Below, in pieces: positions 18,067 to 27,582 of a stretch of DNA of 64,000 nt (positions within the stretch are counted from its first letter, which is position 1; the number at the start of each line of letters is the position of its first letter). Origin of the DNA: Lachnospiraceae bacterium. Its GTDB lineage: Bacteria; Bacillota; Clostridia; Lachnospirales; Lachnospiraceae. The position numbers and the translations under genes are program-made. The stretch lies in NCBI GenBank assembly GCA_014804695.1, contig JAAUZJ010000024.1, positions 126,105 through 190,104 of the forward strand, written 5' to 3'. A model generated the notes under the pieces. The model made no database searches and was not told where the DNA came from. It saw nothing but the letters and a program-made list of their open reading frames with translations.

Positions 18067-18837
18067 TTAGAAGCCCATTTCCATAAGCCAGTTGGATAAT
18101 TTTCTCTCCCTCTCCCTGGTCTCCTGCGAATCCGTATATTTTCCAAAGCTATACTCGCCCTTTATGTTTCCGTCCTCCAAATAGAGCACTCTGTCGCTTT
18201 TGGCAGCAACCTTCATATCATGCGTAACTAACATTATGGTAGTTCCTTCGGCATTTATACGGTTTAACTCTTTCATTACCTCCTTGGAATTCTGCTGGTT
18301 CAACGCACCTGTAGGCTCGTCCGCAAAAATCATCTTAGGATTATTTATAAGACTGCGGCAAATACATGCTCTCTGCAGCTGTCCACCGGACACTTCGTTA
18401 ATATCATGTTCGGCTATTTCGCTGATTCCAAGCTTATGCATTAATTCCTTTGCCCTGTTATTGATCTCTTTTCTCTTCTCCCTGCCCTTGTTCTCCGCAG
18501 ACTGATATGCCGGTAAAATAATATTATCATAAATACTTAAATTTTTTAACATATACATCTGCTGGAAAATAAAACCCATCTCATTCAACCGCAGACTGCT
18601 CATCTGTCTGATATTCAAGGCACTTATATCCTTTCCGAAAAAATTCACTCTGCCCGCGGTAATATCATCCATGCCGCTTACCGCATAAAGAAGAGTAGAC
18701 TTACCCGAACCGCTCGGTCCCATGACCGACACCATCTCTCCATCTTTTATTTCCATAGTTATGTTTCTAAGTACATTATTCTGCCTCTTATTAATGATGT
18801 ATGTTTTACACAAATCTTTTACTGATAATGAATTCAT
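18067..18837 (-). CDS. ABC transporter ATP-binding protein (MacB/BceA/LolD class)
   Basis: A 256-residue ATPase. Walker A GPSGSGKSTLL, Q-loop FIFQQMYML, signature VSGGQLQRACI, Walker B MIFADEPTGAL and the H-loop LVTHDMK are all intact. This class pairs with FtsX-type permeases in antimicrobial peptide resistance or lipoprotein handling. The gene lies 24 nt after the large permease gene and 28 nt before the regulator gene. The C-terminal extension (RERERKLSNWLMEMGF) is short and charged. Confidence 0.93.
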   Translation of the reverse strand: MNSLSVKDLCKTYIINKRQNNVLRNITMEIKDGEMVSVMGPSGSGKSTLLYAVSGMDDITAGRVNFFGKDISALNIRQMSSLRLNEMGFIFQQMYMLKNLSIYDNIILPAYQSAENKGREKRKEINNRAKELMHKLGISEIAEHDINEVSGGQLQRACICRSLINNPKMIFADEPTGALNQQNSKEVMKELNRINAEGTTIMLVTHDMKVAAKSDRVLYLEDGNIKGEYSFGKYTDSQETRERERKLSNWLMEMGF

Positions 18838-18861
18838 TTTGTTATCTTCCTTTCTTGTTTA

Positions 18862-21237
18862 TTACTCTATACTATTAACCTCTTTCAAATCCACCTTGCT
18901 AACTCCCCCCGCACAGATCATCGCAAAAATCCCTGTCACGATAAAAAGCAGTAACGGATAGAAAATATAATCTTTCAAGGTAGCATTGACTAACTCGATT
19001 GATGTCGCTCCCATCATGGCAAAAACAGGACCTATTATATACGGCGCAGATAAGTTCGACAGGATCGTTCCTATTACGATTGCCGCCGCAAGGATAAGAA
19101 GTACTCTTGCTACCTGCCATGCCCTCAGGGATAGATCCGTAAAGCCAAGACTTTTTAAAAGGGCAATATCTCCACGTTCTTTTGTCATTATGGTTTTCAT
19201 AATAAGTATGGTGATCAGACTGTTGATAATAAGCACGATACCCACTATAAAAATCATAAGCGTACCAAGCTGGTCAATGACTCCGCCTATCATATTGCTG
19301 AGAAATTCCTGTGCGTTCATAATTTTGTATTCGGGAAAAATTTCTTCAAGTCTTTCACAGGCCTCCTCACTTTCCATGTCTTCGATTTCTACCTGCATAC
19401 ATATTATTCCTGCTGCATACTCTCTGTTTATGTCGGCGTTTCTGCTTACACGACAGCCTTTTCCCATCTCCATCATTGACTGGTATATTCCTGTAATTAT
19501 GAATTCATAGGTCATATCCGATACCATACAATGAATAGTATCGCCTATTCCTACGCCCAGTTCATCCGCTGTAATCTGCGTAATCATAATCTCATTGTCA
19601 AGCTCAGGCTCCTTTCCCGAAAGCACCGCATAACTTCTCTCCCAACTCCCCATCTCCTGTAGAACAAAACAAACAATGCTATTTTCAGTATCATCAGCAT
19701 AACAGGTCATTGAATAACCCATATCTACTCCGGTCTTGGCATTCATACCATTTTCCTCTAACTTCTTTTCAATCTCATTCATATCTTCAAACATGCTGTC
19801 CATATCCACCGTATAAGTTTCTCCTTTTCCGGTATCAATATAAACATCTGAAGGGCTTAAGCTGAATTCACGGATAATGCCGTCACTTTTTAAAGTATTG
19901 GCTGCGCTTAAAGGCAGTAAGATCAACGTTACACCCAAGCAAAACGTCGCAAGCAATACCCCGAATCGTTTTAAGCTGCTTAAAATATCATTTACAGCCA
20001 TATATAAATAGGGGCGCATTTTGCCCTGTCTCCATAATTTCAAATGATTTTTTGCTTTATATCTTTCTCCGTTAGAGCCGCTTCTGATTGCCTCCATAGC
20101 TGAGATTTTCTTCAATTTATTGGTACTGAGATAACAAAATGTAAGCACTACGGCAACAATCGCTGCGGCGCATACTATATTGACTACAAAATTTTGTTCG
20201 GCCCTGTCTACTACAATATTGACTATTGCCTGTTTCAGAATCATTTTTCCAAAAGGAAAACTAAGTATAAAGCCTACAAAGGCGCCTACAACGGAAATAA
20301 CAAGATACTTTATCAGATATAACCCTTTGATTCCCATATCCGTAATGCCGATTGCCTTCATTATCCCGATTTCCTTGTAATCCTCCTGTATGGTAAACAC
20401 GATCGTAAAGCGCAGTACCAAAAAAGCAAGTAAAATCAAGCATACGCTAACTATAATAAGGATTACCGCTATTAGCATATCCATGATATAACACATACGG
20501 ATCGTACTTTCACCCTCTAAGTTGCTGATGGTAATAAAGTTTTGACTTCTCCAGTCATTCTTGAAATCTTCTTTATTTACATAATTTATACTATAAAGCT
20601 TGGTATAAGTAAGGTTCTCCTGCTGCTTGAACTTCTCGAAATCTCCTTTAGAAATAAACATCCTTTTAAAGCCCATCATGGAACTTCCAAATACGGCGTC
20701 CTTTACAATGGCCGCAATCTCAAACTCCTGCTCTATTTCTCCTAATTTTATTAAAAGTCTATCCCCTATCTGTAAATTATTGTTATCCGCCTCGACCTTC
20801 GGCAATGCAATCTCTCCGGAATTTAAAGAAAGTGCGCTGTCATCTTCTTTAAAAACCTTCATAAAATTTTCCGGCACTATTCCGACACAAAGCGTATTCG
20901 TCCTTTCATACCGGCTTTTGCCCGGTTCTTCTTTACAGCTTACAATCTGAATATCTTCATTTACAAGGTTAAAGGTATCAATCACCTCATACTCCGATAT
21001 GTTTTCGTTATCCTGTAAAAAATTGGCAATTTTATCCTCCTTGCCGTCACCTAGCGCAATTGTCAAAAAGTCAGACACCTTGGATATTTCCAGAAAATGG
21101 TCTATTGCTCCATTCACAGCCATTAAGTTATCTACGCTGCTTGCAAGAAACATTGCTGCCAGAATTATGAAGAGTAACAGGATGATGTTCATGGTTTTTT
21201 TGCGGTTTAGGTCTTTTTTTAGTATGTGGAAAAACAT
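18862..21237 (-). CDS. Large FtsX-type ABC permease (two FtsX domains)
   Basis: A 791-residue membrane protein starting MFFHILKKDLNRKK at 21237 (GAGAGG upstream). It has one N-terminal helix, an extracellular domain (about 45-260), an FtsX block of three helices (about 265-400, ending YLSTNKLKKISAMEAIR), a fourth helix near 435, a second extracellular domain (about 460-670) and a second FtsX block. This is the architecture of MacB-like/YtrF-like permeases that act mechanically on the envelope or on peptides. It is the first gene of the operon, whereas Bce-type operons usually list the ATPase first. Confidence 0.9.
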   Translation of the reverse strand: MFFHILKKDLNRKKTMNIILLLFIILAAMFLASSVDNLMAVNGAIDHFLEISKVSDFLTIALGDGKEDKIANFLQDNENISEYEVIDTFNLVNEDIQIVSCKEEPGKSRYERTNTLCVGIVPENFMKVFKEDDSALSLNSGEIALPKVEADNNNLQIGDRLLIKLGEIEQEFEIAAIVKDAVFGSSMMGFKRMFISKGDFEKFKQQENLTYTKLYSINYVNKEDFKNDWRSQNFITISNLEGESTIRMCYIMDMLIAVILIIVSVCLILLAFLVLRFTIVFTIQEDYKEIGIMKAIGITDMGIKGLYLIKYLVISVVGAFVGFILSFPFGKMILKQAIVNIVVDRAEQNFVVNIVCAAAIVAVVLTFCYLSTNKLKKISAMEAIRSGSNGERYKAKNHLKLWRQGKMRPYLYMAVNDILSSLKRFGVLLATFCLGVTLILLPLSAANTLKSDGIIREFSLSPSDVYIDTGKGETYTVDMDSMFEDMNEIEKKLEENGMNAKTGVDMGYSMTCYADDTENSIVCFVLQEMGSWERSYAVLSGKEPELDNEIMITQITADELGVGIGDTIHCMVSDMTYEFIITGIYQSMMEMGKGCRVSRNADINREYAAGIICMQVEIEDMESEEACERLEEIFPEYKIMNAQEFLSNMIGGVIDQLGTLMIFIVGIVLIINSLITILIMKTIMTKERGDIALLKSLGFTDLSLRAWQVARVLLILAAAIVIGTILSNLSAPYIIGPVFAMMGATSIELVNATLKDYIFYPLLLFIVTGIFAMICAGGVSKVDLKEVNSIE

Positions 21238-21459
21238 TGGTGGGCCTCTCTTTCGGTTGGTATTTATAGATGATTGCAAAAGTATCATCCGAAGTTACGA
21301 GCTTAGAAGGAAGTTTTGCAATCATCTTATTTTAGTCGGGTAATTATTAAATAATCCTTAAATATTGTATATATTTTTTTCCAATTGTTTGATATACTTG
21401 TATTGATAAGTTGTGAAAATAGCGTGAGATTGAAAATAATATACGCAAAGAAAAGGAGA

Positions 21460-21486
21460 ATGACAATGCTAAAAGACTATTTGTAG
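21460..21486 (+). other. Eight-codon ORF with a strong ribosome site
   Basis: AAAAGGAGA is followed by ATG ACA ATG and only five more codons before TAG (MTMLKDYL). It precedes the 147-residue ORF at 21517 by 30 nt. It could be a leader peptide, or the remaining start of a lost upstream gene such as an antitoxin. Confidence 0.35.
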
Positions 21487-21516
21487 CATAAAACATCACA
21501 ACAGAAAGGTCACACT

Positions 21517-21960
21517 ATGGCAGATATACTTGACATTTCTGTCTTCGAAAAAGGGCAAAATTGTATATCTCTTGGAAAGCTAAGCCCTGACATGATTGCT
21601 TTTTTAATCGAAAAAGTACCCCATTTGTCAGGTGCTCTTAGTCCGGATACTGATATTCTATTTTGGAAAGACAGAATTAAACACGTAGAATTGCATAAAA
21701 AGGACTTTATTTCGGACAATGAATTTTATAATTGTCTAAAACAAATACCCTCTATTATTACAAATCCAGATTACTTAAGTGTTCATCCAAAAGATAACAG
21801 TATTTCTTTTATTAAAACTTTTTCTTCTCATGTTTCTGTAGCTATCCGAATCTCTTCTACCGGCACACTATCTTTTCGTACCATGTACCCAATTATGAAT
21901 GCACAATTAACCAATTATATTGATAATGGAAGAGCTTGGATGTGGAATACGCTTAAATAA
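21517..21960 (+). CDS. Possible BECR-fold (phage-Barnase-like) nuclease toxin
   Basis: A 147-residue soluble protein behind AGAAAGG. The second half contains NPDYLSVHPKDNSISFIK, then VSVAIRISSTGTLSFRTMYPI, a pattern like PBECR domains (nuclease fold shared with barnase, EndoU, colicin E5/D and RelE) as I recall them. These occur in mobile-element and toxin contexts. No antitoxin gene is adjacent; the eight-codon ORF upstream and the small RNA just downstream are the only neighbours on this strand. The nuclease assignment is tentative; a non-toxic conserved protein is possible. Confidence 0.45.
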   Translation: MADILDISVFEKGQNCISLGKLSPDMIAFLIEKVPHLSGALSPDTDILFWKDRIKHVELHKKDFISDNEFYNCLKQIPSIITNPDYLSVHPKDNSISFIKTFSSHVSVAIRISSTGTLSFRTMYPIMNAQLTNYIDNGRAWMWNTLK

Positions 21961-21973
21961 AAAAACAAAATTC

Positions 21974-22001
21974 TTGACTTTAAACTTAAATATTGTATAA
22001 T
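21974..22001 (+). promoter_or_regulatory. Strong promoter of the small RNA candidate
   Basis: TTGACT (21974-21979) and a consensus TATAAT (21996-22001) with a 16-bp spacer, 14 bp after the stop of the preceding gene. No open reading frame with a ribosome site follows before the terminator. Confidence 0.75.
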
Positions 22002-22007
22002 TGAGTT

Positions 22008-22156
22008 ACCAAATGAGTAAGCTATATTGAATGAAATCTGAGGACGGAACAGGCGGCCGTCACGCCCTATGGGTCTTACAAGAGATGTGGGATTGCCACC
22101 CCACCTGTTTCATTCAAGCTTGGTAGGCAGATAACTTCGGTTATCTGTCTTTTTTA
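22008..22156 (+). ncRNA. Structured small RNA candidate, about 148 nt, unknown family
   Basis: The predicted transcript runs from just after the -10 to a clear terminator (CAGATAAC-TTCG-GTTATCTG then a T-run, 22128-22155). Its body folds into one long stem: TTGAATGAAA (22027-22036) pairs with TTTCATTCAA (22108-22117), and AACAGGCGG pairs with CCACCTGTT with one mismatch. Inner hairpins GGCG...CGCC and GTGG...CCAC are visible. The closed-stem shape resembles 6S RNA, but I cannot match conserved 6S, SRP, RNase P or tmRNA sequence. No gene follows on this strand, so it is a free RNA rather than a leader. Confidence 0.65.
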
Positions 22157-22165
22157 TTATCCAAA

Positions 22166-23065
22166 CTACCCCACATACCCCTCAACAACACGCCTCACAG
22201 ACGAAAGATACGTCCGTCCGAATATATTAAGGTGATTTAAAAGGTGATACAAATTATATATATCGCGCCGTCTGCCATATTCCGGCTGTAATAGTCCGCT
22301 TTCTTTATAGGCATCATAAAATGTCCGGGGAAATCCGCCAAAAAGTTCCGTCATGGCAATATCCGCCTCAGCATGTCCTACATAAACCGCCGGATCGATC
22401 AACCACACCCTGCCGTCATTTCCGGCAATCACGTTTCCGGACCACATATCACCATGCAAAAGAGATGGGTGCTTTGGTTCAACCAGAATATTTTCTATAT
22501 TTTCTAAGAGTTTCTCTATTTTCTTCAAATCTGCAGCATCAAAATATGGAGCAGCTTGTTTAAACTGCGGTTTAAGGCGGTAATCGCGAAAAAAGGCAAT
22601 CCAGCTGTCACATGCCGTATTTATCTGAAACCCCGCTCCGATATAGTTATCGCAGAGAAAACCATATTTTCCACCATTAACAAAATCCTCAGTTTCAGCC
22701 TTATGCATATCAGCTAATTGATGTGCAAAGGTCTCCCAGTAATTTGATATTTGACCATTACAGTCAATGAATTCCAAGAGTAAGAATGAACAGCCCGCTT
22801 TAGTTTCATCGGTTCCGCTTCCGAGAACGCGCGGCGTTCCAATGGTTTTTGTCTTCGCTATGGCATTTAACCCAGCTATCTCCGCAGTAAAAAATGAAGC
22901 GTTTTCTTTTGTGTTTGACTTCATAAAAACCTGACTTCCATCGGTTAACACCAGTTTATACGCTTTGTTGATGTCACCGCCTGCAATACTGCTGGTCTTC
23001 GCAATCTTGACGCCGTTTCCGTAAATCGAGGATAAGGCAGATTCTATTGAAGTGAACATTTCCAT
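22166..23065 (-). CDS. Fructosamine/ketosamine-3-kinase family protein
   Basis: A 299-residue kinase of the APH-like fold that phosphorylates sugar adducts on amines (deglycation repair). The N-terminal lobe has GGDINKAYKL and the ATP-binding Lys in VFMKSNT; the catalytic loop is LLHGDMWSGNV and the metal site LIDPAVYVGHAEAD, both diagnostic of the fructosamine-kinase family. Full length. It starts 6 nt after the stop of the carboxypeptidase gene, so it is probably cotranscribed with it. Confidence 0.88.
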   Translation of the reverse strand: MEMFTSIESALSSIYGNGVKIAKTSSIAGGDINKAYKLVLTDGSQVFMKSNTKENASFFTAEIAGLNAIAKTKTIGTPRVLGSGTDETKAGCSFLLLEFIDCNGQISNYWETFAHQLADMHKAETEDFVNGGKYGFLCDNYIGAGFQINTACDSWIAFFRDYRLKPQFKQAAPYFDAADLKKIEKLLENIENILVEPKHPSLLHGDMWSGNVIAGNDGRVWLIDPAVYVGHAEADIAMTELFGGFPRTFYDAYKESGLLQPEYGRRRDIYNLYHLLNHLNIFGRTYLSSVRRVVEGYVG

Positions 23066-23071
23066 ATCTTT

Positions 23072-24532
23072 TTACTCCCTTGCCGTCCGGATAATCCAGT
23101 CCACTGCTGCCTCGGCATGTATGGGCAGATTCCCGGAAGTCTGTCCGGATGTCCCATTTCCCGTATCTTCTATCCCCGTATAAAAGGTATTCAGAGCATA
23201 TCTCGCCAAAAGTCCTGAAACGCGGCCTCTCTCTATAGAATCTTCTGTTCCAAGGACAACCACTACCAGATCATGCTCCTGACTCCCGTCATTCGCAGTC
23301 AGCGATGTGACCAGACAGGCTCCGGCCTTATTGGTAGTTCCGGTTTTTAGGCCTGTGACTTCGGGAAGATTGCGCAAAAGTGGGTTGGTATTGCTCACTT
23401 CAACGCCGACGGATTCTATGGTGGCCTCTTCCAGAGAAGTAATGTCCGTAATCTGAGGATAGACTTTTAAAAGGTAAGATACCAGTCTGAACATATCCTC
23501 CGCACTCATGCTGTTCTGACGCTTCGCCGGAACGAAATCTTCCGTGTAAGAAGGCAGACCATTGCTGTTAAAAAAGATTGTTTGGGAAAGTCCCAAATCC
23601 AGCGCTTTCTGATTCATCATTTCAACAAAAACTTCCTCCGAACCCGCGATAGATTCAGCCAGACACAAGGCACACTCGTTACTGGAAGGAAGCAGAGCGC
23701 CAAGCAAAAGTTCCTGAACGCTGATCTCTTCTCCGGCTTCTAACGGAATCACCCCATCGCCTGAAATTGCCAGTGCATGAACTGCATCAGAAATCACGAC
23801 CTGATCATCAAGGGCAATCTGCCCTGCCGAAATCGCCTCCATAGTAAGAAGACATGTCATGAGCTTAGAGGTACTGGCTATAGGATAAGGCGTATCGGAC
23901 TGATACCGGTAATAAATCTCCCCGGTCGTGGCATCTCCTGCCAAAACGCCGTTGACGCCGTAAAAATAGCCTGCATCTTCCAGCGAAGCAGGAGAAATAC
24001 TGAAAGGTTCCTGTGTATTAATCTGTAAGGAGCCTGCACCTGAAACGGTAATATCCACATCCAGAATCATGGCAAGATCCGCTGCCATCATAAAGCAATC
24101 ATAATAACCCGAAGACAGTTTCATAATCAACGTATAGTAAAATACGGTTTCTCCGTTTACTTTGAATTCATTTCGCCGCAGGGAAATATCCGGGTTTTCG
24201 TCTTCTTCCTTATCTTCTTCCCAAATAGTATTTTCCACTCCAATGGGCGTGTAAGCGTGTCCTAACTCCATGGAAACGGCATTACTCGTAATCGCCAAAG
24301 AAAAAGCTTTATCCGTATCCTTAAAAAGCATCGCCATGTCCCGCAGGGAAAAATATGTGTTGTTATCATAACTATAATCCAAAGTTTTTACGGTGTTTGC
24401 GGCTCCGATATCCGTCTGTACCCTACAGATTCCCGGAATCTCAAAGCTCGCATCTGCCTTAATCGGCAAAATTGAACATACCAGAATTACGGACAATATA
24501 AGGGCGTTTATTTTTTGCAGGATCGTTTTCAT
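23072..24532 (-). CDS. D-alanyl-D-alanine carboxypeptidase (S11, PBP5-like) with N-terminal stalk domain
   Basis: A 486-residue exported enzyme that trims pentapeptide in peptidoglycan. A signal peptide (1-27) is followed by about 150 residues resembling a copper-amine-oxidase-N/stalk domain (YFSLRDMAMLF), unusual as a front end for this family. The S11 catalytic part shows STSK (SxxK Ser), SSNECA (SxN) and KTGTTNKAG (KTG). The usual C-terminal amphipathic anchor is short or missing, so membrane attachment is doubtful. It is preceded after 14 nt by a membrane-anchored protein and followed by the fructosamine kinase gene. Confidence 0.9.
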   Translation of the reverse strand: MKTILQKINALILSVILVCSILPIKADASFEIPGICRVQTDIGAANTVKTLDYSYDNNTYFSLRDMAMLFKDTDKAFSLAITSNAVSMELGHAYTPIGVENTIWEEDKEEDENPDISLRRNEFKVNGETVFYYTLIMKLSSGYYDCFMMAADLAMILDVDITVSGAGSLQINTQEPFSISPASLEDAGYFYGVNGVLAGDATTGEIYYRYQSDTPYPIASTSKLMTCLLTMEAISAGQIALDDQVVISDAVHALAISGDGVIPLEAGEEISVQELLLGALLPSSNECALCLAESIAGSEEVFVEMMNQKALDLGLSQTIFFNSNGLPSYTEDFVPAKRQNSMSAEDMFRLVSYLLKVYPQITDITSLEEATIESVGVEVSNTNPLLRNLPEVTGLKTGTTNKAGACLVTSLTANDGSQEHDLVVVVLGTEDSIERGRVSGLLARYALNTFYTGIEDTGNGTSGQTSGNLPIHAEAAVDWIIRTARE

Positions 24533-24546
24533 GAAATCTCCCTTCT

Positions 24547-25275
24547 CTACTCATTTGGAGTTTGTTCATATATTATGGGATAATAGTCCGAGACGAAATC
24601 ATCGGAAACAACTCCGCTTTCCCCGGACAGGATCAGGGTGGAGTCCTTACGGATATAATATTCCGCCTTTGTGGTAACAGCCCCACCGTCATCAAACGCT
24701 CTTGTCAAAATGTCTTCATCTGCTTCATAGGTGCCGCTGCCGTCATACTCTGCCTGTAAATCTTCTAAGGAAGGCAACAGTTTGGGACCGTAGTCCATCA
24801 AATAAGAAACAGTGGACATACCAAAAGTTTCGGTTACAAGAGCTTCTATAGCTTCCTTATCTGTACTGCCCGTATATCCTGCCATGCTAAGTCTTTCGGT
24901 CAAAAGTTCCTGAAATGCCATGGCAAATGCCTCATAGGCAGCCTGATTGCAGGCTTCATAACTTTCCGGCGAAACATTGCACTTAAAGGTTCCCTCCCCG
25001 CGGCCGGTCTGTTCTATACTCAAATTGACTTGAATAGTCAACCCATGCATGTAAGACTCCATATCCTCCAGGGAAACAGAAACAGCTTCTATGTCCTGCA
25101 GCCAGTCAAGAGCTGTAACAACGGCATGTTCTGTCATGTCCAGATTTGTAGTCCACTCCCCTGAAAGCTCCTTTTCACCTGATGCGAAAAAGTGTAAATA
25201 CGCCAAAAAAGCGGTAGAAATGCTTAACGTTATAAGCAGTAGGATAAATATTGCATTTTTAATGGTTTTTCCCAT
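24547..25275 (-). CDS. Membrane-anchored extracellular protein, unknown function
   Basis: A 242-residue protein with one N-terminal helix (about 7-30) and an acidic extracellular part beginning GEKELSGEWTTNLDMTE. The GEW...D start recalls lipocalin-like small envelope proteins but no family is assigned. The C-terminal YYIRKDSTLIL pattern suggests a beta-sheet end. It lies 14 nt upstream of the D-Ala-D-Ala carboxypeptidase gene, which suggests a peptidoglycan-related task (inference from context). Confidence 0.7.
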   Translation of the reverse strand: MGKTIKNAIFILLLITLSISTAFLAYLHFFASGEKELSGEWTTNLDMTEHAVVTALDWLQDIEAVSVSLEDMESYMHGLTIQVNLSIEQTGRGEGTFKCNVSPESYEACNQAAYEAFAMAFQELLTERLSMAGYTGSTDKEAIEALVTETFGMSTVSYLMDYGPKLLPSLEDLQAEYDGSGTYEADEDILTRAFDDGGAVTTKAEYYIRKDSTLILSGESGVVSDDFVSDYYPIIYEQTPNE

Positions 25276-25421
25276 AGAGATACTCCCTGCCCGAGGTAAC
25301 GGGCATCCCTTCCTTGGAAATTTATCCGCAGGAAACGGGTTTTATATTTTTATGCACTTATTATGTATTAAATTAGCGTATTCTAGGCAGATTGTCAACG
25401 GTGTGGGGATTAAAAAAAGGC

Positions 25422-27311
25422 TTAATTCAAACGCAATATCTTTGTTTCCTCCGAAGATATCGTCACATCTTTTTTAAATCCCAAAATATATGTCCATCCG
25501 ATCAACAATGGAACCGCAGCTGCTACAGGCAGTTCATATCGGATAGCATTTGACAGCGGAGATGCGATACAGACCAGTATATTCATAAATTCCGGAACAA
25601 GTATGATCAGGAATCCATACTTCTTTTCCTTCAAGAAAATTACGGCGCATGTCATAGTAATCCACGAATACATGCCAGGCATAGACAGATACTTAACCAA
25701 AGGAACATTCAATCCGATGTTTCTGATATATGTGAATACGCTGGTGGGCAGTTCATCGAATATCCTGTGTATGCCTATGCCGGTCAAATACGAATATCTT
25801 TCCCCAAAATCGGTCAGAATGCCCGCTTCGATATTTGTCTGCACCGGTGCGATATAACCATAAGAGCCATTCAAAACCGCGGATATATAGATTCCGGGAT
25901 GTTTCAAGAACATTTGAAACCAGACTTTAAAATATTCTGGGAGTTTTGAACCATCCTCTTTATACATGCCTTTGACCGGATCAGAAATTACGGGATCATA
26001 TTTTTCGACCAAGGAATCGTAATCAAGCACACTATCAATTACATCCTTTTCGTATTCCGTGACTTCATCACCATAGGCAACTACATACCTGGCCGTTTGT
26101 TGGAATGGAATGCTTAAAGCTTCTTTCACGGAGCCGTTTTTGATACCAAGTACCGATGGGAAAATGATTTTAACAAAACAGCCGTATATCAATATGGTGC
26201 AAAAAAGGGAAATCCATATCGCTTTCCGGAAACGCCTGCCAACATAAAATGCCAATAAAAGGATAACCGGCAGTACAGCGTATATCCCGTTATTCCGTAA
26301 TAAAGAGGCCAGCACCCCTGCAGCCGCCAATATCTCTGCGTCCCTCTTTGTGCATTCTCTTTTTATCACAATGTCAATCAAATGAATCAAAAATAGTGTA
26401 GCAGCTTCTGTGTACAGCAGATCCTTCTCGTACCACTGCACAAAGCAGCCCCAAAAAGGCGCTAACGCATAGAACAGGATCATAAGGAAACAATAGCGAA
26501 ACCGGAGCCCCACCACATACAGTTTTTTTACACCAGCTGAAAATACCCATGCGCCCATGCATGTCTGGAGCAGCAGATATAAAAAGCATCCGAAGTTTTT
26601 GTCCACGAGAAAATCACCGATAACCACTAATGTACCCATGATGTATGTTGACAAAGGCGGATGGTGTGCCGTAAAAGTCGCGTCTCCAAAAAACTGTCTG
26701 AGCTGGGCTTGCGAGTCAGGACAAAATGACCCTGGATAATTCATTAATATCCATGGCAGCCAGCAAAGCAGAATGACTGAAAAACTGATTGGAAGAAAAC
26801 GGACACGGAGATTTTGAGCGGCATGTTCCCGCACGAAAATGCCGGAATGCTCATCCAGGAAGATGAGGATCATTCGTATGCAGAAATAGAACAGCACAAA
26901 AAATCCATACATACAAAACCCCGAAAGGAAAAGCTGATACCGGTTCCGCGTAAGAAACGCTGTGCTGTTGAATGTCATATAGCTGTTGGACAAAACATAG
27001 GACACGGAAAACAGCGCAGAAAGCAGTGCCGACCATTTATCAACTGACCTGTCCCTCAATGACACATAACGGATCATGAAATATGCCGCAGCCCATACAA
27101 ACAAATCCGTCAAATTATAAGAAGTAAAGAAATTGCTCAGCTTGCCGATAAAATGAACCACCTCGCTTGCGCTTGAGTCGTATGCTTCAATGATCTGAAT
27201 TTTGCAATGCAAAACCAATACAACAGCGGCAGCTAAGAACAGATATCCGATTTTTCTTGCTTCCGCTTTATATTTTTTCCATTCCGTTTTATATTTTATC
27301 GCTTTGTCCAA
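25422..27311 (-). CDS. DUF6020-type multispanning membrane protein (GT-C-like)
   Basis: A 629-residue integral membrane protein with about a dozen hydrophobic segments. It begins at TTG (27309-27311) with GGGAGGG upstream. The segment CWLPWILMNYPGSFCPDSQAQL and the HHPPLSTYIMG motif after it are typical of DUF6020, a family related in topology to GT-C lipid-linked sugar transferases. The likely role is a glycosyltransferase or flippase-like step in envelope polymer synthesis; the substrate is unknown. It stands alone, with a 325-bp gap upstream. Confidence 0.8.
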   Translation of the reverse strand: MDKAIKYKTEWKKYKAEARKIGYLFLAAAVVLVLHCKIQIIEAYDSSASEVVHFIGKLSNFFTSYNLTDLFVWAAAYFMIRYVSLRDRSVDKWSALLSALFSVSYVLSNSYMTFNSTAFLTRNRYQLFLSGFCMYGFFVLFYFCIRMILIFLDEHSGIFVREHAAQNLRVRFLPISFSVILLCWLPWILMNYPGSFCPDSQAQLRQFFGDATFTAHHPPLSTYIMGTLVVIGDFLVDKNFGCFLYLLLQTCMGAWVFSAGVKKLYVVGLRFRYCFLMILFYALAPFWGCFVQWYEKDLLYTEAATLFLIHLIDIVIKRECTKRDAEILAAAGVLASLLRNNGIYAVLPVILLLAFYVGRRFRKAIWISLFCTILIYGCFVKIIFPSVLGIKNGSVKEALSIPFQQTARYVVAYGDEVTEYEKDVIDSVLDYDSLVEKYDPVISDPVKGMYKEDGSKLPEYFKVWFQMFLKHPGIYISAVLNGSYGYIAPVQTNIEAGILTDFGERYSYLTGIGIHRIFDELPTSVFTYIRNIGLNVPLVKYLSMPGMYSWITMTCAVIFLKEKKYGFLIILVPEFMNILVCIASPLSNAIRYELPVAAAVPLLIGWTYILGFKKDVTISSEETKILRLN

Positions 27312-27582
27312 TTTTAACCCTCCCTTCTTTTACTGCATTGGCCGCCAATACAAGCCGAAATTTAAATTTCATATTTGATGATAGATAGATACTATTTCCA
27401 TAATTGTTCACCTGCTTTTGAAATCACATAAACGTCCTTTTCATAATGTGTGCTTTTTGATAATAGCCCTTTGCCTGCTCTATTGATATGTCATATAGCC
27501 ACAATTTGACGATTTATGTTCAAAATCCTAAAAAACACTTGAATTTCGGCGTGATTTGTGGTAGATTTTATAAGATTTAGCA

